NCBI RefSeq assembly: GCF_001898115.1
Contig: NZ_MKSQ01000016.1
Span: forward strand, 1 to 64,000
Source: Allobosea sp. 67-29
Lineage (GTDB): Bacteria; Pseudomonadota; Alphaproteobacteria; Rhizobiales; Beijerinckiaceae
Direction: 5' to 3'
Length of the DNA: 64,000 nt
The notes under the pieces are model-generated. The model saw only the letters and a list, made by a program, of their open reading frames with translations, did no database searches and was not told the DNA's origin. A program made the translations under genes and the position numbers. Of the stretch, positions 53,286-63,606 are shown one piece after another (position 1 is the stretch's first letter; each line of letters opens with the position of its first letter).

Positions 53286-53318
53286 AACAAAAGCCCGCGC
53301 GGATCGCTCCGCGCGGGC
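53286..53318 (-). terminator. rpsA terminator
   Basis: An eleven-base stem (GCCCGCGCGGA/TCCGCGCGGGC) with a four-base loop is followed on the minus strand by TTTTGTTT, about 37 bases beyond the rpsA stop. This is a strong rho-independent terminator. Confidence 0.88.
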
Positions 53319-53354
53319 CCTCTTGCATGTCCGGCCGCCTTCGCGGCCGAAACC

Positions 53355-55058
53355 TCACTTCTTGTCGCCAGCCTTCTTGAGGGCGGCGCCCAGGATGTCG
53401 CCGAGCGAGGCGCCGGAGTCCTGCGAGCCGAACTGGGCGATCGCCTCCTTCTCCTCGGCCATTTCCAGGGCCTTGATCGAGACCTGGATCTTGCGGGCCT
53501 TCTTGTCGAAGAGCACCACGCGGGCATCGACCTTCTCGCCGGCGGCGAAGCGCTCGGGGCGCTGCTCCTGGCGGTCACGGGCGAGCTCGGCGCGCTTGAT
53601 GAAGGTCATCATGTCGGTGCCGACGATCTTGACGTCGAGACCCGACTCCTTGACCTCGACCACCTCGCAGGTGACGACCTGGCCCTTCTTGAACTCGCCG
53701 GCATCCACGAAGGGATCGCCGCCGAGCTGCTTGAGGCCGAGCGAGATGCGCTCCTTCTCGACGTCCACATCGAGAACGACGGCCTGCAGGACGTCGCCCT
53801 TCTTGTACTCCTCGATGACCTGCTCGCCCGGACGGTTCCAGTCGAGGTCCGAGAGGTGGATCATGCCGTCGATGTCGCCTTCCAGGCCCAGGAACAGACC
53901 GAACTCGGTCTTGTTCTTGACCTCGCCCTCGACCACCGAGCCCTGCGGGTGCTGCTCGGCGAAGACTTCCCACGGGTTGCGCAGGGTCTGCTTGAGGCCG
54001 AGCGAGATGCGGCGCTTGACCGGATCGACCTCGAGGATCGCGACGTCGACTTCCTGAGAGGTCGAGACGATCTTGCCGGGGTGGACGTTCTTCTTGGTCC
54101 AGGACATCTCGGAGACGTGGATCAGGCCTTCGATGCCCGGCTCCACTTCGACGAACGCGCCGTAGTCCGTGATGTTGGTCACGCGGCCCTTGAGACGGGT
54201 GCCGACCGGGTAGCGCTCGGCGATGCCATCCCACGGATCGGCCAAGAGCTGCTTGATGCCGAGCGAGATGCGGTGCGTGTCCTGGTTGATCTTGATGATC
54301 TTGACCTTGACCGTCTGGCCGATGGTCACGACCTCGGACGGGTGGTTCACGCGGCGCCACGCCATGTCGGTGACGTGCAGCAGGCCGTCGATGCCGCCGA
54401 GGTCGACGAACGCACCGTATTCGGTGATGTTCTTGACGACGCCGTCAATAACCTGGCCCTCTTCGAGCGAGGCGACGAGCTCGGAACGAGCCTCGGCGCG
54501 GGTCTCTTCGAGGACGGTGCGGCGCGACACGACGATGTTGCCGCGGCGGCGATCCATCTTGAGGATCTCGAAGGGCTGCGGCTGGCCCATCAGCGGGCCG
54601 ACGTCGCGGATCGGGCGGATGTCGACCTGCGAACGCGGCAGGAAGGCCACGGCGCCGTCGAGATCGACGGTGTAGCCGCCCTTGACGGTGTTGAAGATCA
54701 TGCCGGTGACCTTCTCGCGGGCTTCGAAGGCCTTCTCGAGCTTGACCCAGCTCTCTTCGCGGCGGGCCTTGTCACGGCTGATGACGGCTTCGCCGAGGGC
54801 GTTCTCGATCCGGTCGAGATAGACCTCGACCTCATCGCCGACGTTCAGCTCCTGCTCGCGGCCGGGGCCGGTGAATTCCTTGAGCGCGACGCGACCTTCG
54901 GTCTTCAGACCGACGTCGATGATCGCCATGTCCTTCTCAATGGCAACGACCTTGCCCTTGATGACCGAACCTTCGAGGGCTTCGTTCTTGGTGAAGGACT
55001 CTTCGAGCAGAGCGGCGAAATCTTCGCGGCCCGCATTGTAGCTTTCAACTGCAGACAT
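53355..55058 (-). CDS. rpsA: 30S ribosomal protein S1
   Basis: S1 (567 residues) binds mRNA and delivers it to the 30S subunit. Six S1 domains follow each other from about residue 30 to 540. The later ones repeat phrases such as DYGAFVEVEPGIEGLIHVSE and EFGLFLGLEGDIDGMIHLSD, each ending near RRISLGLKQ. AGGAGATTAC precedes the ATG at 55058, which fits the high expression expected. A 440-bp gap upstream presumably holds its own promoter and leader; cmk, the usual upstream neighbour in alphaproteobacteria, is absent here. Confidence 0.97.
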   Translation of the reverse strand: MSAVESYNAGREDFAALLEESFTKNEALEGSVIKGKVVAIEKDMAIIDVGLKTEGRVALKEFTGPGREQELNVGDEVEVYLDRIENALGEAVISRDKARREESWVKLEKAFEAREKVTGMIFNTVKGGYTVDLDGAVAFLPRSQVDIRPIRDVGPLMGQPQPFEILKMDRRRGNIVVSRRTVLEETRAEARSELVASLEEGQVIDGVVKNITEYGAFVDLGGIDGLLHVTDMAWRRVNHPSEVVTIGQTVKVKIIKINQDTHRISLGIKQLLADPWDGIAERYPVGTRLKGRVTNITDYGAFVEVEPGIEGLIHVSEMSWTKKNVHPGKIVSTSQEVDVAILEVDPVKRRISLGLKQTLRNPWEVFAEQHPQGSVVEGEVKNKTEFGLFLGLEGDIDGMIHLSDLDWNRPGEQVIEEYKKGDVLQAVVLDVDVEKERISLGLKQLGGDPFVDAGEFKKGQVVTCEVVEVKESGLDVKIVGTDMMTFIKRAELARDRQEQRPERFAAGEKVDARVVLFDKKARKIQVSIKALEMAEEKEAIAQFGSQDSGASLGDILGAALKKAGDKK

Positions 55059-55498
55059 GTAATCTCCTGGAAGCCGGCCGCGTATCCCGCGGATGTCCGG
55101 CATGGCGCCTTCGGTTGGTGTTGCAGGCCGGATCGCTGCCGTCGGCGCCTCCGCTCGGGAGGATTCCGGCCCATCGAAGAGCCGCAGGCACCAGAGCCGC
55201 CGGAGAAATCCGCATCCGAAGACGTTTTCCAGCACGAAACGGGAGCCAGCCGCGAGAGCCGCCCCCGGCGCATGATGGATCACGGCCATTCGGACAGGCG
55301 GGATTTAGTGCAAGCGCTGCATCAGAGCAAGGGCTGGCGGCCGGATACACCGCCGGGAGGGCCTTTTCTTTGCAACGGTGCGCTATTCACGGCCGCCGCG
55401 AGGCGTCAAGATCCACCTGAAGGGTGCGACTTCCTTGCAGCCCGGGTTTCATGCCACTCTGCCGCGCGCGATTGGGCGGGCTTGGGGGAGAGCGTTTC
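55059..55498. other. 440-bp divergent region between rpsA and lemA
   Basis: The rpsA promoter and leader must lie in this region, and the lemA promoter also. Frames here lack ribosome binding sites and domains. I see no terminator, repeat or recognisable autoregulatory S1 site, though the rpsA leader in many bacteria is structured and this one could be. Confidence 0.5.
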
Positions 55499-56056
55499 AT
55501 GGGCTGGATCATTCTGGGGCTGATCGTCGTCCTCGCGGTCTATCTGGTCATGACCTATAACGGGCTGGTCGCGATGCGGCAGCGCGTCAACCAGGCCTTC
55601 GCCGACATCGACGTGCAGCTCAAGCAGCGGCACGATCTGATCCCGAACCTGGTCGAGACGGTCAAAGGCTACGCCACCCACGAGAAGTCGACGCTCGACG
55701 CCGTGATCGCGGCGCGCAACGCGGCGCAGGGGGCAGGCAGCGTGCACGACAAGGCGGCGGCGGAACAACAGCTCTCCGGCGCGGTCGGAAGACTACTGGC
55801 GCTGGGCGAGGCCTATCCCGACCTCAAGGCCAGCGCGAACTTCCAGCAGCTTCAGGTCGACCTCGGCAATGTCGAGGACAAGCTCGCGGCGGCGCGCCGG
55901 TTCTTCAACAACGCGGTCAGCGAGTTCAACGCCGCGATCCAGGCCTTCCCGGCCGTGCTGTTCGCGCCGCAGATGGGCTTCGCCCAGCGCGAATTCTTCG
56001 ATGTCGGCCCGGAAACCCGGACGCAGATCGAGGCCGCGCCCAGCGTGAAGTTCTGA
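55499..56056 (+). CDS. lemA: LemA family protein
   Basis: This 185-residue inner-membrane protein has one N-terminal membrane segment (WIILGLIVVLAVYLVMTY) followed by the LemA helical domain (NGLVAMRQRVNQAFADIDVQ; LIPNLVETVKGYATHEKSTL; NFQQLQVDLGNVEDKLAAAR). The function is unknown. LemA genes are frequently next to a TPM-domain or M48 peptidase gene, and here htpX follows 38 bases on. GGGAGAG precedes the ATG at 55499. The C-terminal part FFDVGPETRTQIEAAPSVKF is typical. Confidence 0.92.
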   Translation: MGWIILGLIVVLAVYLVMTYNGLVAMRQRVNQAFADIDVQLKQRHDLIPNLVETVKGYATHEKSTLDAVIAARNAAQGAGSVHDKAAAEQQLSGAVGRLLALGEAYPDLKASANFQQLQVDLGNVEDKLAAARRFFNNAVSEFNAAIQAFPAVLFAPQMGFAQREFFDVGPETRTQIEAAPSVKF

Positions 56057-56094
56057 TCGCAGGCAGGCCCAAGAGGCACAGGGGAGCGGCTGCG

Positions 56095-57168
56095 ATGGCT
56101 CAGGCCTTCGGGCTCTACACCCACCAGCGGAACAACCGGATCAGATCCAACCTGCTGATCGCCGGTCTCTTCCTGCTGGTCTATCTCACGACGTGGGGAC
56201 TCCTGCTGATCGCCTATGGCTATGGCGGCGTGCCGCGCGGGCATTCGGCCTTCGGCGAGGCGAACCGCATCTTCCGGTCGTGGTTTCCGTTCATCACCTT
56301 GGCGACGATCCTGTGGGTGTTCATCGGCTTTCGCCTGAACGTCGCGATGATTGGGGCGGTGACGGGAGCCCGGGGCATCACGCAGGCGGAGAATCCCAAG
56401 CTCTACCGGATGCTGGAGAACCTCTGCATCTCGCGCGGGCTGCCGATGCCGAAGCTCGCGATCATGCAGAGCGACGCGCTCAACGCCTTCGCCAGCGGCG
56501 TCAACGACAGCCAGTTCACGGTGACCGTGACCACCGGCCTGCTCGACCAGCTCAACGACCAGGAGGTCGAGGCCGTGCTGGCGCATGAGCTGACGCATAT
56601 CCGCAACGGCGACGTCCGCCTGATGGTCATCGCCGTCGTCGTCGCGGGCGTGATCTCCTTTGCCGGCGAGCTCGTCTTCCGCGGCGTCGGCCGCAGCCGG
56701 ATCAGGATGTCGTCGGACGATACCAAGAAGGGCAATGCGCTGGCCATCGTCGTCGGCATCGCGGTGATCGCGATCTCGTGGTTCCTCGCGGTGCTGATCC
56801 GGCTGTCGCTGTCGCGCTCGCGCGAATATCTCGCCGATGCCGGGGCGGTGGAACTGACCAAGAACCCCGACGCGATGATCTCCGCTCTGCTCAAGATCTC
56901 GGGCCGGGCCGATATCGACGGCGTGCCGTCCGGCGTGATGGACATGTGCTTCGAGAACGACCCCGACGATTTCGCCGATCTGTTCTCGACCCACCCTTCC
57001 GTGACGAAGCGTGTTCAGGCCCTGATCGAGACCGCGGGAGGGCGGATGCCGGCGATGCCGCCGCATCCGCCGAAGATCGGCGAGCGTCAGGACCTGCCGA
57101 CGATGGTCGAGGAAAGCGCCGCGCGCGGGCCCTGGTCGCGCGCTCCACAGGGACCGGGACCGGCCTGA
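56095..57168 (+). CDS. M48 family zinc metalloprotease (HtpX-like)
   Basis: This 357-residue inner-membrane protease has hydrophobic segments at about 20-40, 65-85, 180-200 and 215-240. The zinc motif VLAHELTHIRNGDV (HExxH) is at about 161-174, and the third ligand lies in SRSREYLADAGAVELT. Such proteases act in membrane-protein quality control. It is longer than E. coli HtpX and forms a pair with lemA, so it is an HtpX-like or LemA-associated M48 enzyme rather than certain HtpX. Confidence 0.9.
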   Translation: MAQAFGLYTHQRNNRIRSNLLIAGLFLLVYLTTWGLLLIAYGYGGVPRGHSAFGEANRIFRSWFPFITLATILWVFIGFRLNVAMIGAVTGARGITQAENPKLYRMLENLCISRGLPMPKLAIMQSDALNAFASGVNDSQFTVTVTTGLLDQLNDQEVEAVLAHELTHIRNGDVRLMVIAVVVAGVISFAGELVFRGVGRSRIRMSSDDTKKGNALAIVVGIAVIAISWFLAVLIRLSLSRSREYLADAGAVELTKNPDAMISALLKISGRADIDGVPSGVMDMCFENDPDDFADLFSTHPSVTKRVQALIETAGGRMPAMPPHPPKIGERQDLPTMVEESAARGPWSRAPQGPGPA

Positions 57169-58080
57169 TCAGGCAACGAGCTTGGCGGGATCGATCTCGA
57201 ACACCAGCGGGTAGAAGGTATCCCAGCGGCTCCAGCGCCGGGAACCCGCCTCGCTCGCCGCCCAGAGCCTGCCATCCGGCGCGCAGCCGAGATCCTCGAT
57301 GCCGCCCGGAGCCGGATAGCGTGCCAGCACGGCGCCGGTCTTTGGATCGAGACGGGAGATGAATGCCGGCCTGTTGCCGGCGCTCTGCGATATCCAGAGA
57401 TCGCCGCGCTGGTCGAAGGTTGCACCCTGCGCGAACTGCGGCAGAGGCAGGGTCGCCACCGCATCGGCCGTCCCGATCGGCCTTTCGCTGCCGGAAAGGA
57501 GGCGCTTCAGCGGCACGCCGTAAAGGCTCGGCTCGCCCTTGCGGCGATAGGATCCGAACCAGAGCAGCTTGTCCGCGGAAGCCGCGAGGAAGGACGGCCC
57601 CATCGCCTTGTCGACCAGGCGTTCGCCAAGCGGCACAGTTTCCCCGGCCGAGCAGGAGCGCGGGAAGTCCAAGGCGAGGAGCCGACCGGAATTGGCCGCG
57701 ACAACGATGTCGCCCACCACGGCGAGGCCGCCGGGATGACCGTAGGTAGCCGGCAGCGCAAAGCTGCCGAGCAGCCGGCCATCCGAGCGGGCCAGCCGGA
57801 AGATGCGGGCCGGGCCGCTGTCCTGTTCATGCGTCTCGCTGCGATAGGCCGCGACGAGGATTTCGTCGCGGATGATCGCCAGTCCCTGCGGAACGAAGCC
57901 ATCATCGAGGCCGGGCACCCAGTAGCGGCGGCCGATCGCCGCCGCATTCGGAACCTCGCTCAGTTCTCGCCCGTCATGGCGCGGCTCGTCGCCGGGCAGG
58001 CGCGGCCGCGCAAACCCGGCAGCCGGCGAGAGCGCCAGCTCCGCCGCCGAAAGCAGCGCGCCACGGCGCGTCAGGCGCAT
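57169..58080 (-). CDS. exported protein, probable beta-propeller
   Basis: This 303-residue protein has an N-terminal twin-arginine-like signal ([20 protein letters not shown]). The mature part contains repeated short strands of the kind seen in SMP-30/strictosidine-synthase-like beta-propellers: [50 protein letters not shown] and [20 protein letters not shown] cannot name a substrate or family with certainty. The start at 58080 fits the signal; a GTG at 58095 is possible. It overlaps or adjoins the isomerase gene upstream. Confidence 0.7.
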   Translation of the reverse strand: MRLTRRGALLSAAELALSPAAGFARPRLPGDEPRHDGRELSEVPNAAAIGRRYWVPGLDDGFVPQGLAIIRDEILVAAYRSETHEQDSGPARIFRLARSDGRLLGSFALPATYGHPGGLAVVGDIVVAANSGRLLALDFPRSCSAGETVPLGERLVDKAMGPSFLAASADKLLWFGSYRRKGEPSLYGVPLKRLLSGSERPIGTADAVATLPLPQFAQGATFDQRGDLWISQSAGNRPAFISRLDPKTGAVLARYPAPGGIEDLGCAPDGRLWAASEAGSRRWSRWDTFYPLVFEIDPAKLVA

Positions 58081-58084
58081 GGGC

Positions 58085-58693
58085 TCAGCGACCGTCACGC
58101 GCCCAGTCGAGCGCCTCCTCCAGCCGATCATCGCCCCAGAACAGCTCGCTGTCCCCGGTAACGAAGAAGGGCGCGCCGAAGATGCCGATCGACTTGGCGT
58201 ATTCGATCTCGGCGCGCAGGCGGCCCTTGACCTCCTCGCTGCGCGAGAGCGCCATCGCGCTGCCGGGCTCGCCGCCGGCTTGCTTCAATGCCGCGCCGAG
58301 CACCGCCTCCTCCGCGATGTTGCGGCCTTCGCAGAACTGGGCACGGAACAAAGCCTTCGAAAATGCCGGCGTCCAGCCGCCGTCGCGGCCGGCCAGAGCC
58401 AGGCGGGCGGCCGTGAGCGAATTCTGCGGAAAATTCTCCGGCTTGACCATCTCGATGCCCTGCCGGCGGGCGCGGCGCGCGGTGTCGCGCCACATGTAGC
58501 GGCCCTTGCTCGGAAAAAGCGCAAAGGGCGAGGTGTTCCAGCCCTGCGCGGCAAATATCGGACCCAGCAGGAACGGGCGCCAGCGCAGGTCGACCCCGGC
58601 GCGATCCGCCAGTTCCTCGATTCTCAGGGCGCTCAGGCAGGAATAGGGCGACGCGAACTCATACCAGAAGTCCAAAACGGGACGATTCGGCAT
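58085..58693 (-). CDS. 2-hydroxychromene-2-carboxylate isomerase family protein
   Basis: This 202-residue protein is a kappa-class glutathione transferase/DsbA-fold isomerase. The active-site start is [20 protein letters not shown], with Ser in the SPYS loop instead of the CxxC pair, and the cis-Pro loop is [20 protein letters not shown]. The family includes 2-hydroxychromene-2-carboxylate isomerase of naphthalene degradation, but many members have other, unknown substrates. No naphthalene genes are nearby. Confidence 0.85.
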   Translation of the reverse strand: MPNRPVLDFWYEFASPYSCLSALRIEELADRAGVDLRWRPFLLGPIFAAQGWNTSPFALFPSKGRYMWRDTARRARRQGIEMVKPENFPQNSLTAARLALAGRDGGWTPAFSKALFRAQFCEGRNIAEEAVLGAALKQAGGEPGSAMALSRSEEVKGRLRAEIEYAKSIGIFGAPFFVTGDSELFWGDDRLEEALDWARDGR

Positions 58694-58915
58694 TCAGCCT
58701 CCGAACAGGTCGTCAGTCGTGTCGCGCCCGGTCGAGCCTGCGCCCTTCGGAGTGCGACCGCAAGCACCGCGAACGGGCGCATGGCAGGCAAGCCGGGACC
58801 TTCGGCCCCGACCCATCAGCGGATGACGCGCAATCGATCAGAAGGTTCCGATTGCGTCGTCCCCATGGCTGCGATAGTGCGCCATTGCGTCCGAAACGCG
58901 GCCTCTCCGGCCGCT

Positions 58916-59017
58916 GGAGCGTTTCCGCGTTTCTCGAAAATGCGAAAATGCTCTAGGCCGTTGTCTTGTCGCATTTTCTTCACGCGAACCGGTACCCATC
59001 TCGCGCGAAAATGCTCT
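58916..59017. repeat. two palindromic repeats ahead of argG (AGAGCAT family)
   Basis: An imperfect palindrome at about 58917-58954 (GAGCGTTTCCGCGTTTC against GAAAATGCGAAAATGCTC) is followed by a second one at 58971-59014 (arms GCATTTTC and GCGAAAATGC, centre GAACCGGTACCC). On the minus strand the second reads TAGAGCATTTTCGCGCGA then ACCGGTTCGCG, like the element at 19902-19952. The element ends about 20 bases ahead of the argG start. The 342-bp gap 58694-59035 holds no gene. Confidence 0.75.
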
Positions 59018-59035
59018 AACAGGAATTTGACACAG

Positions 59036-60268
<1,233 letters not shown>

Positions 60269-60284
60269 GCGCCGTCGGGGCTTT

Positions 60285-60319
60285 GCGCTGCCGGTCTCCC
60301 GAAGGCGGCCCGGCAGCGC
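60285..60319 (+). terminator. possible argG terminator
   Basis: Ten-base perfect arms GCGCTGCCGG and CCGGCAGCGC enclose a 15-base loop, 16 bases beyond the argG stop. There is no T-run, so it is a weak candidate. Confidence 0.35.
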
Positions 60320-60350
60320 TGCTCGAACCACCCGCCTCTTCATGCGTTGA

Positions 60351-60374
60351 GCACTCACCCGTCATCGTGAGTGC
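60351..60374 (+). promoter_or_regulatory. inverted repeat at the ribosome-binding position
   Basis: Eight-base perfect arms GCACTCAC and GTGAGTGC with an eight-base loop end six bases before the ATG at 60381. They cover the place where a Shine-Dalgarno sequence would lie; none is visible. It may be an operator or a translation-blocking hairpin. Confidence 0.4.
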
Positions 60375-60380
60375 CGCTGC

Positions 60381-60737
60381 ATGAAACGCCTTGTCTGTCT
60401 CGCCTTGCCTGTCATCCTGTTTTCCGCCTTCCCGGCGGATGCGCAACAGATGCCGCCCTCGCCGAGCAGCAAGCCGGCCACGCCCGAAATCGCCACGTGC
60501 AAGACGGCCGCCCTGCAGGCGCTCTCGGCGAAAGAGCCTGAGATCAAGGACATCTATATCGACGAGGACGGCGCAACCGTGGCGGTATCGCAGGCGACGA
60601 TCGAGTCGATTCCGATCACGCGCATCGTCATGGCCGAGGCCTATCTGCGGACCGACCGCTCGGACAAACCGCGCCGCTTCCTCTGCCTCCTCGGCGAGAA
60701 GGAGAAGGTGCTCCTGACCTTCTTCACGGTGCGCTGA
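60381..60737 (+). CDS. small secreted protein of unknown function
   Basis: This 118-residue protein has a signal peptide (MKRLVCLALPVILFSAFPAD, cleavage likely after ADA), then a Ser/Pro-rich linker and a globular part of about 75 residues with two Cys (EIATCKTAALQAL and RFLCLLGEKEKV). I do not recognise a family. There is no clear ribosome binding site; an inverted repeat occupies its usual place. It is convergent with the DUF2188 gene. Confidence 0.65.
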   Translation: MKRLVCLALPVILFSAFPADAQQMPPSPSSKPATPEIATCKTAALQALSAKEPEIKDIYIDEDGATVAVSQATIESIPITRIVMAEAYLRTDRSDKPRRFLCLLGEKEKVLLTFFTVR

Positions 60738-60755
60738 CGACGGGACGCCAGGTTT

Positions 60756-61001
60756 TCAGGGTTCGTCGACGACTTCGGTCGACGGCCGATCGCGACCATC
60801 GGCCAGTTCCTCGTGCCAGCGGCCTTCGCCGTCCTGGTAGACGATGCCGTCGGTGCTTCCGGCCAGGGTCTGCCGCGCGGCTGCGGCCGACGCCGCCTTC
60901 AGTGCCGCCGCATGCGAGGGGAAGGTCTCCGAGACCACGTCTCCCACCTTGTAGGCCCAGCCGCCATCATGCTCGACGATCTGATACCTGACGATGGACA
61001 T
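60756..61001 (-). CDS. DUF2188-like protein
   Basis: This 81-residue protein matches the DUF2188 pattern. It begins with a strand segment containing YQIVEHDGGWAYKVGDVVSE, continues with a helix (HAAALKAASAAAARQ) and ends with a strand containing DGIVYQDGEGRWHEE. Such proteins are small and of unknown function, possibly relatives of the dsRNA-binding-like fold. AAGGAG precedes the ATG. It lies beyond fabI in the same direction, 71 bases away. Confidence 0.75.
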   Translation of the reverse strand: MSIVRYQIVEHDGGWAYKVGDVVSETFPSHAAALKAASAAAARQTLAGSTDGIVYQDGEGRWHEELADGRDRPSTEVVDEP

Positions 61002-61072
61002 GGGACGTCTCCTTTCGTTCGGAGGAAAACCACCGCGACGCTAGCAGGTTCCCCCGAACGTGCGCGAGCCGG

Positions 61073-61909
61073 TCAGGGCTCGCCGTTGCCGCTGTCGGCC
61101 GCCCTCAAACTCTCGAGCACCGGCATCGAGGTGATGTGATAGCCGGCATCGACATGGTGGACATCGCCGGTCACCCCGCCCGACAGATCGGAGAGGTAAT
61201 AGAGCGCCGCACCGCCGATCTCCTCCAGCGTCACCGATTTGCGCAGCGGCGCATTGGCGCGCTGCCAGGACAGCATCGCGCGCGCGTCGGAGATGCCGGC
61301 CCCGGCCAGCGTCCTGACCGGGCCGGGCGAGAGCGCGTTGACGCGGATGCCACGCGGGCCGTAATCGCCGGCGAGATAGCGCACGCTCGCCTCCAGCGCC
61401 GCCTTGGCGACGCCCATGACGTTGTAGTTCGGCATCAGCCGCATCGAGCCGCCATAGGTCAGGGTGATGATGCTGCCGCCATGGGGCATGCGCGCCGCCG
61501 CCCGCTTCGTCGCCTCGGTGAAGGAGAAGCAGGAGATCACCATGGTCCGCGAGAAATTCTCGCGGGAGGTGTCAGCATAGAGCCCTTTCAACTCGTTCTT
61601 GTCGGAAAAGCCGATGGCGTGGACCAGAAAATCGAGCGTGTTGCGTTCCGGGTCGCCGCCCCAGACCTCGTCCAGCTTTGCGAAGGTGGCGTCGACCGAA
61701 GCGATATCCTCGACATCGCAGGGAATGACCAGATCGGAGCCGATGCTCTGGGCCAGCGGCTTGACCCGCTTGCCGAGCGCCTCGCCCTGATAGGTGAAGG
61801 CGAGTTCGGCGCCATGGGCCTGCAGCGTGCGGGCGATGCCCCAGGCGATGGAATTCTGATTGGCGACGCCCATGACGAGGCCGCGCTTGTTGTGCATCAG
61901 GGGGAGCAT
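61073..61909 (-). CDS. fabI: enoyl-[acyl-carrier-protein] reductase (NADH)
   Basis: FabI (278 residues) reduces trans-2-enoyl-ACP in the last step of each fatty-acid elongation cycle. The nucleotide loop is GLVMGVANQNSIAWGIA. The catalytic Tyr-x6-Lys is in MPNYNVMGVAKAALEASVRY, and RVNALSPGPVRTLAG follows. FabI-type enzymes are the triclosan targets. It is the last gene of the leftward fabA-fabB-DUF3303-fabI cluster. ATG codons at 61909 and twelve to fifteen bases later are both possible. Confidence 0.96.
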   Translation of the reverse strand: MLPLMHNKRGLVMGVANQNSIAWGIARTLQAHGAELAFTYQGEALGKRVKPLAQSIGSDLVIPCDVEDIASVDATFAKLDEVWGGDPERNTLDFLVHAIGFSDKNELKGLYADTSRENFSRTMVISCFSFTEATKRAAARMPHGGSIITLTYGGSMRLMPNYNVMGVAKAALEASVRYLAGDYGPRGIRVNALSPGPVRTLAGAGISDARAMLSWQRANAPLRKSVTLEEIGGAALYYLSDLSGGVTGDVHHVDAGYHITSMPVLESLRAADSGNGEP

Positions 61910-61985
61910 GGCAAACTCTGAAAAGGCGTTTCAGGGTCTATTAAGGCAGGAACGGAAGAACGAGGCGATCGAAACCGAGAGCATG

Positions 61986-62258
61986 TCAGAACTGTTTCGC
62001 GACCGCCTCGGCCGTCGCCTTGGACGAGGCGACCGGAACAATTTCGAAACGGGCGAGATCGCTCCACTGCAGGACCCATTCCTGCAGCAGCGCGACATCA
62101 CCGCATTCCATGACCTGGAAGCAGCGGCCGAGATCGGCGGAAACCCAGCTATCGACATAGCGGACGCCTGCAGGAGCCATGCGCCCGCGTTCGCGAAAGC
62201 GGGCATAGACATCCTTCACGCGGGCTTGATCGAAGTGCTCGATCACCATGAAGAGCAT
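61986..62258 (-). CDS. DUF3303-like small protein
   Basis: This 90-residue protein has an alpha/beta (ferredoxin-like) composition and the DUF3303-type opening MLFMVIEHFDQARVKDVYARF, with RYVDSWVSADLGRCFQVMEC in the middle. The function is unknown. It starts seven bases beyond the fabB stop and ends 76 bases ahead of fabI, so it is embedded in the fatty-acid cluster and probably co-transcribed with it. Confidence 0.8.
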   Translation of the reverse strand: MLFMVIEHFDQARVKDVYARFRERGRMAPAGVRYVDSWVSADLGRCFQVMECGDVALLQEWVLQWSDLARFEIVPVASSKATAEAVAKQF

Positions 62259-62265
62259 GGCGCCA

Positions 62266-63492
62266 TCACGCCTCGAGGCGCTTCATGACGATGGTGGCGT
62301 TGGTGCCGCCGAAGCCGAAGGAATTCGAGAGGACGCAGCCGAGACCGGCATTGTCGATGCGCTTGCGCACGATCGGCATGTCGGCGAAAGCCGGGTCGAG
62401 CTCCTCGATATGGGCGCTCTCGCAGATGAAGTCGTTGTTGAGCATCAGCAGCGAGTAGATCGCCTCCTGCACGCCGGTGGCGCCCAGCGAGTGGCCGGTC
62501 AGCGACTTGGTCGCCGAGATCGGCGGGCTCTTCTCGCCCGAGCCGAAGACCTCGCGGATCGCCTCGATCTCCTTGCCGTCGCCGACCGGGGTCGAGGTGC
62601 CGTGCGGGTTGATGTAGTCGACCTTCGCCTTCACGCCCTCGAGCGCCATGCGCATGCAGCGCACCGCGCCCTCGCCCGAAGGCGCGACCATGTCATAGCC
62701 GTCCGAGGTCGCCCCGTAGCCGACGACCTCGCCATAGATCTTGGCACCGCGAGCCTTGGCGTGCTCGAGCTCCTCGAGCACCACGACGCCGGCGCCGCCG
62801 GCGATGACGAAGCCGTCACGCCGGACGTCATAGGCGCGGGATGCCCGCGACGGGGTCTCGTTGAAATCGGACGACATCGCGCCCATGGCGTCGAAGAGGA
62901 CCGACAGCGTCCAGTCCAGTTCCTCGCAGCCGCCGGCGAAGATGATGTCCTGCTTGCCCCACTGGATCAGCTCGTAGGCGTTGCCGATGCAGTGGTTGGA
63001 GGTCGCGCAGGCCGACGAGATCGAATAGTTGACGCCCTTGATCTTGAACCAGGTCGCCAGCGTAGCCGAAGCGGTCGAGGACATGCCCTTGGGAACGGCG
63101 AAGGGCCCGACCTTCTTGGAAGAGCCGCTCTCGCGCGCCTTGTCGTAGGCGTCGATCAGGGCGCGGGTCGAAGGGCCACCCGAACCCATGATGATGCCAG
63201 TGCGCTCATGGCTGATCTCGCCCGGCTCCAGCCCGGCATCGACGATCGCCTGCTCCATGGCAACCTGGTTCCAGGCCGAGCCACCGCCGTGGAACCGCAT
63301 GGCGCGGCGATCCAGCACGCTCGCGGCGTCCAGCGTCGGCGCGCCGTGGACGCGGCTGCGGAAGCCGTGCTCCGCAAAATCCTGCGCGAAGGAAATCCCC
63401 GATTTCGCCTCATGCAGCGACGACAACACCTCCTGCGTGTTGTTGCCGATGGACGAGACGATGCCCATCCCGGTGACGACGACGCGTCTCAT
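62266..63492 (-). CDS. fabB: beta-ketoacyl-[acyl-carrier-protein] synthase I
   Basis: FabB (408 residues) condenses malonyl-ACP with acyl-ACP and, with FabA, makes unsaturated fatty acids. The catalytic Cys is in [18 protein letters not shown], and the two His are in [12 protein letters not shown] and [14 protein letters not shown]. The C-terminal [15 protein letters not shown] is intact. I chose the ATG at 63492 ([16 protein letters not shown]), the family start. It follows fabA by about 114 bases. Confidence 0.97.
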   Translation of the reverse strand: MRRVVVTGMGIVSSIGNNTQEVLSSLHEAKSGISFAQDFAEHGFRSRVHGAPTLDAASVLDRRAMRFHGGGSAWNQVAMEQAIVDAGLEPGEISHERTGIIMGSGGPSTRALIDAYDKARESGSSKKVGPFAVPKGMSSTASATLATWFKIKGVNYSISSACATSNHCIGNAYELIQWGKQDIIFAGGCEELDWTLSVLFDAMGAMSSDFNETPSRASRAYDVRRDGFVIAGGAGVVVLEELEHAKARGAKIYGEVVGYGATSDGYDMVAPSGEGAVRCMRMALEGVKAKVDYINPHGTSTPVGDGKEIEAIREVFGSGEKSPPISATKSLTGHSLGATGVQEAIYSLLMLNNDFICESAHIEELDPAFADMPIVRKRIDNAGLGCVLSNSFGFGGTNATIVMKRLEA

Positions 63493-63606
63493 GCTCGCTC
63501 TTCTCCAGCTCACCGCCCGCGGCGGGACAAGCCGCACCGCTCTGGATTCTCAATGGCGCAAATGGACCGTCGGGGCGCCGCACGCAAGGCCGCGGCGCGC
63601 TTTTCC

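Noticed and set aside
53109-55523. 804-residue plus-strand open frame opposite rpsA
   Set aside because: It is a mirror of the S1 repeats in another frame and has no ribosome binding site or domain.
58085-58693. Naphthalene degradation role for the isomerase-family gene
   Set aside because: No other aromatic degradation genes are present, and the family includes many members of unrelated function.
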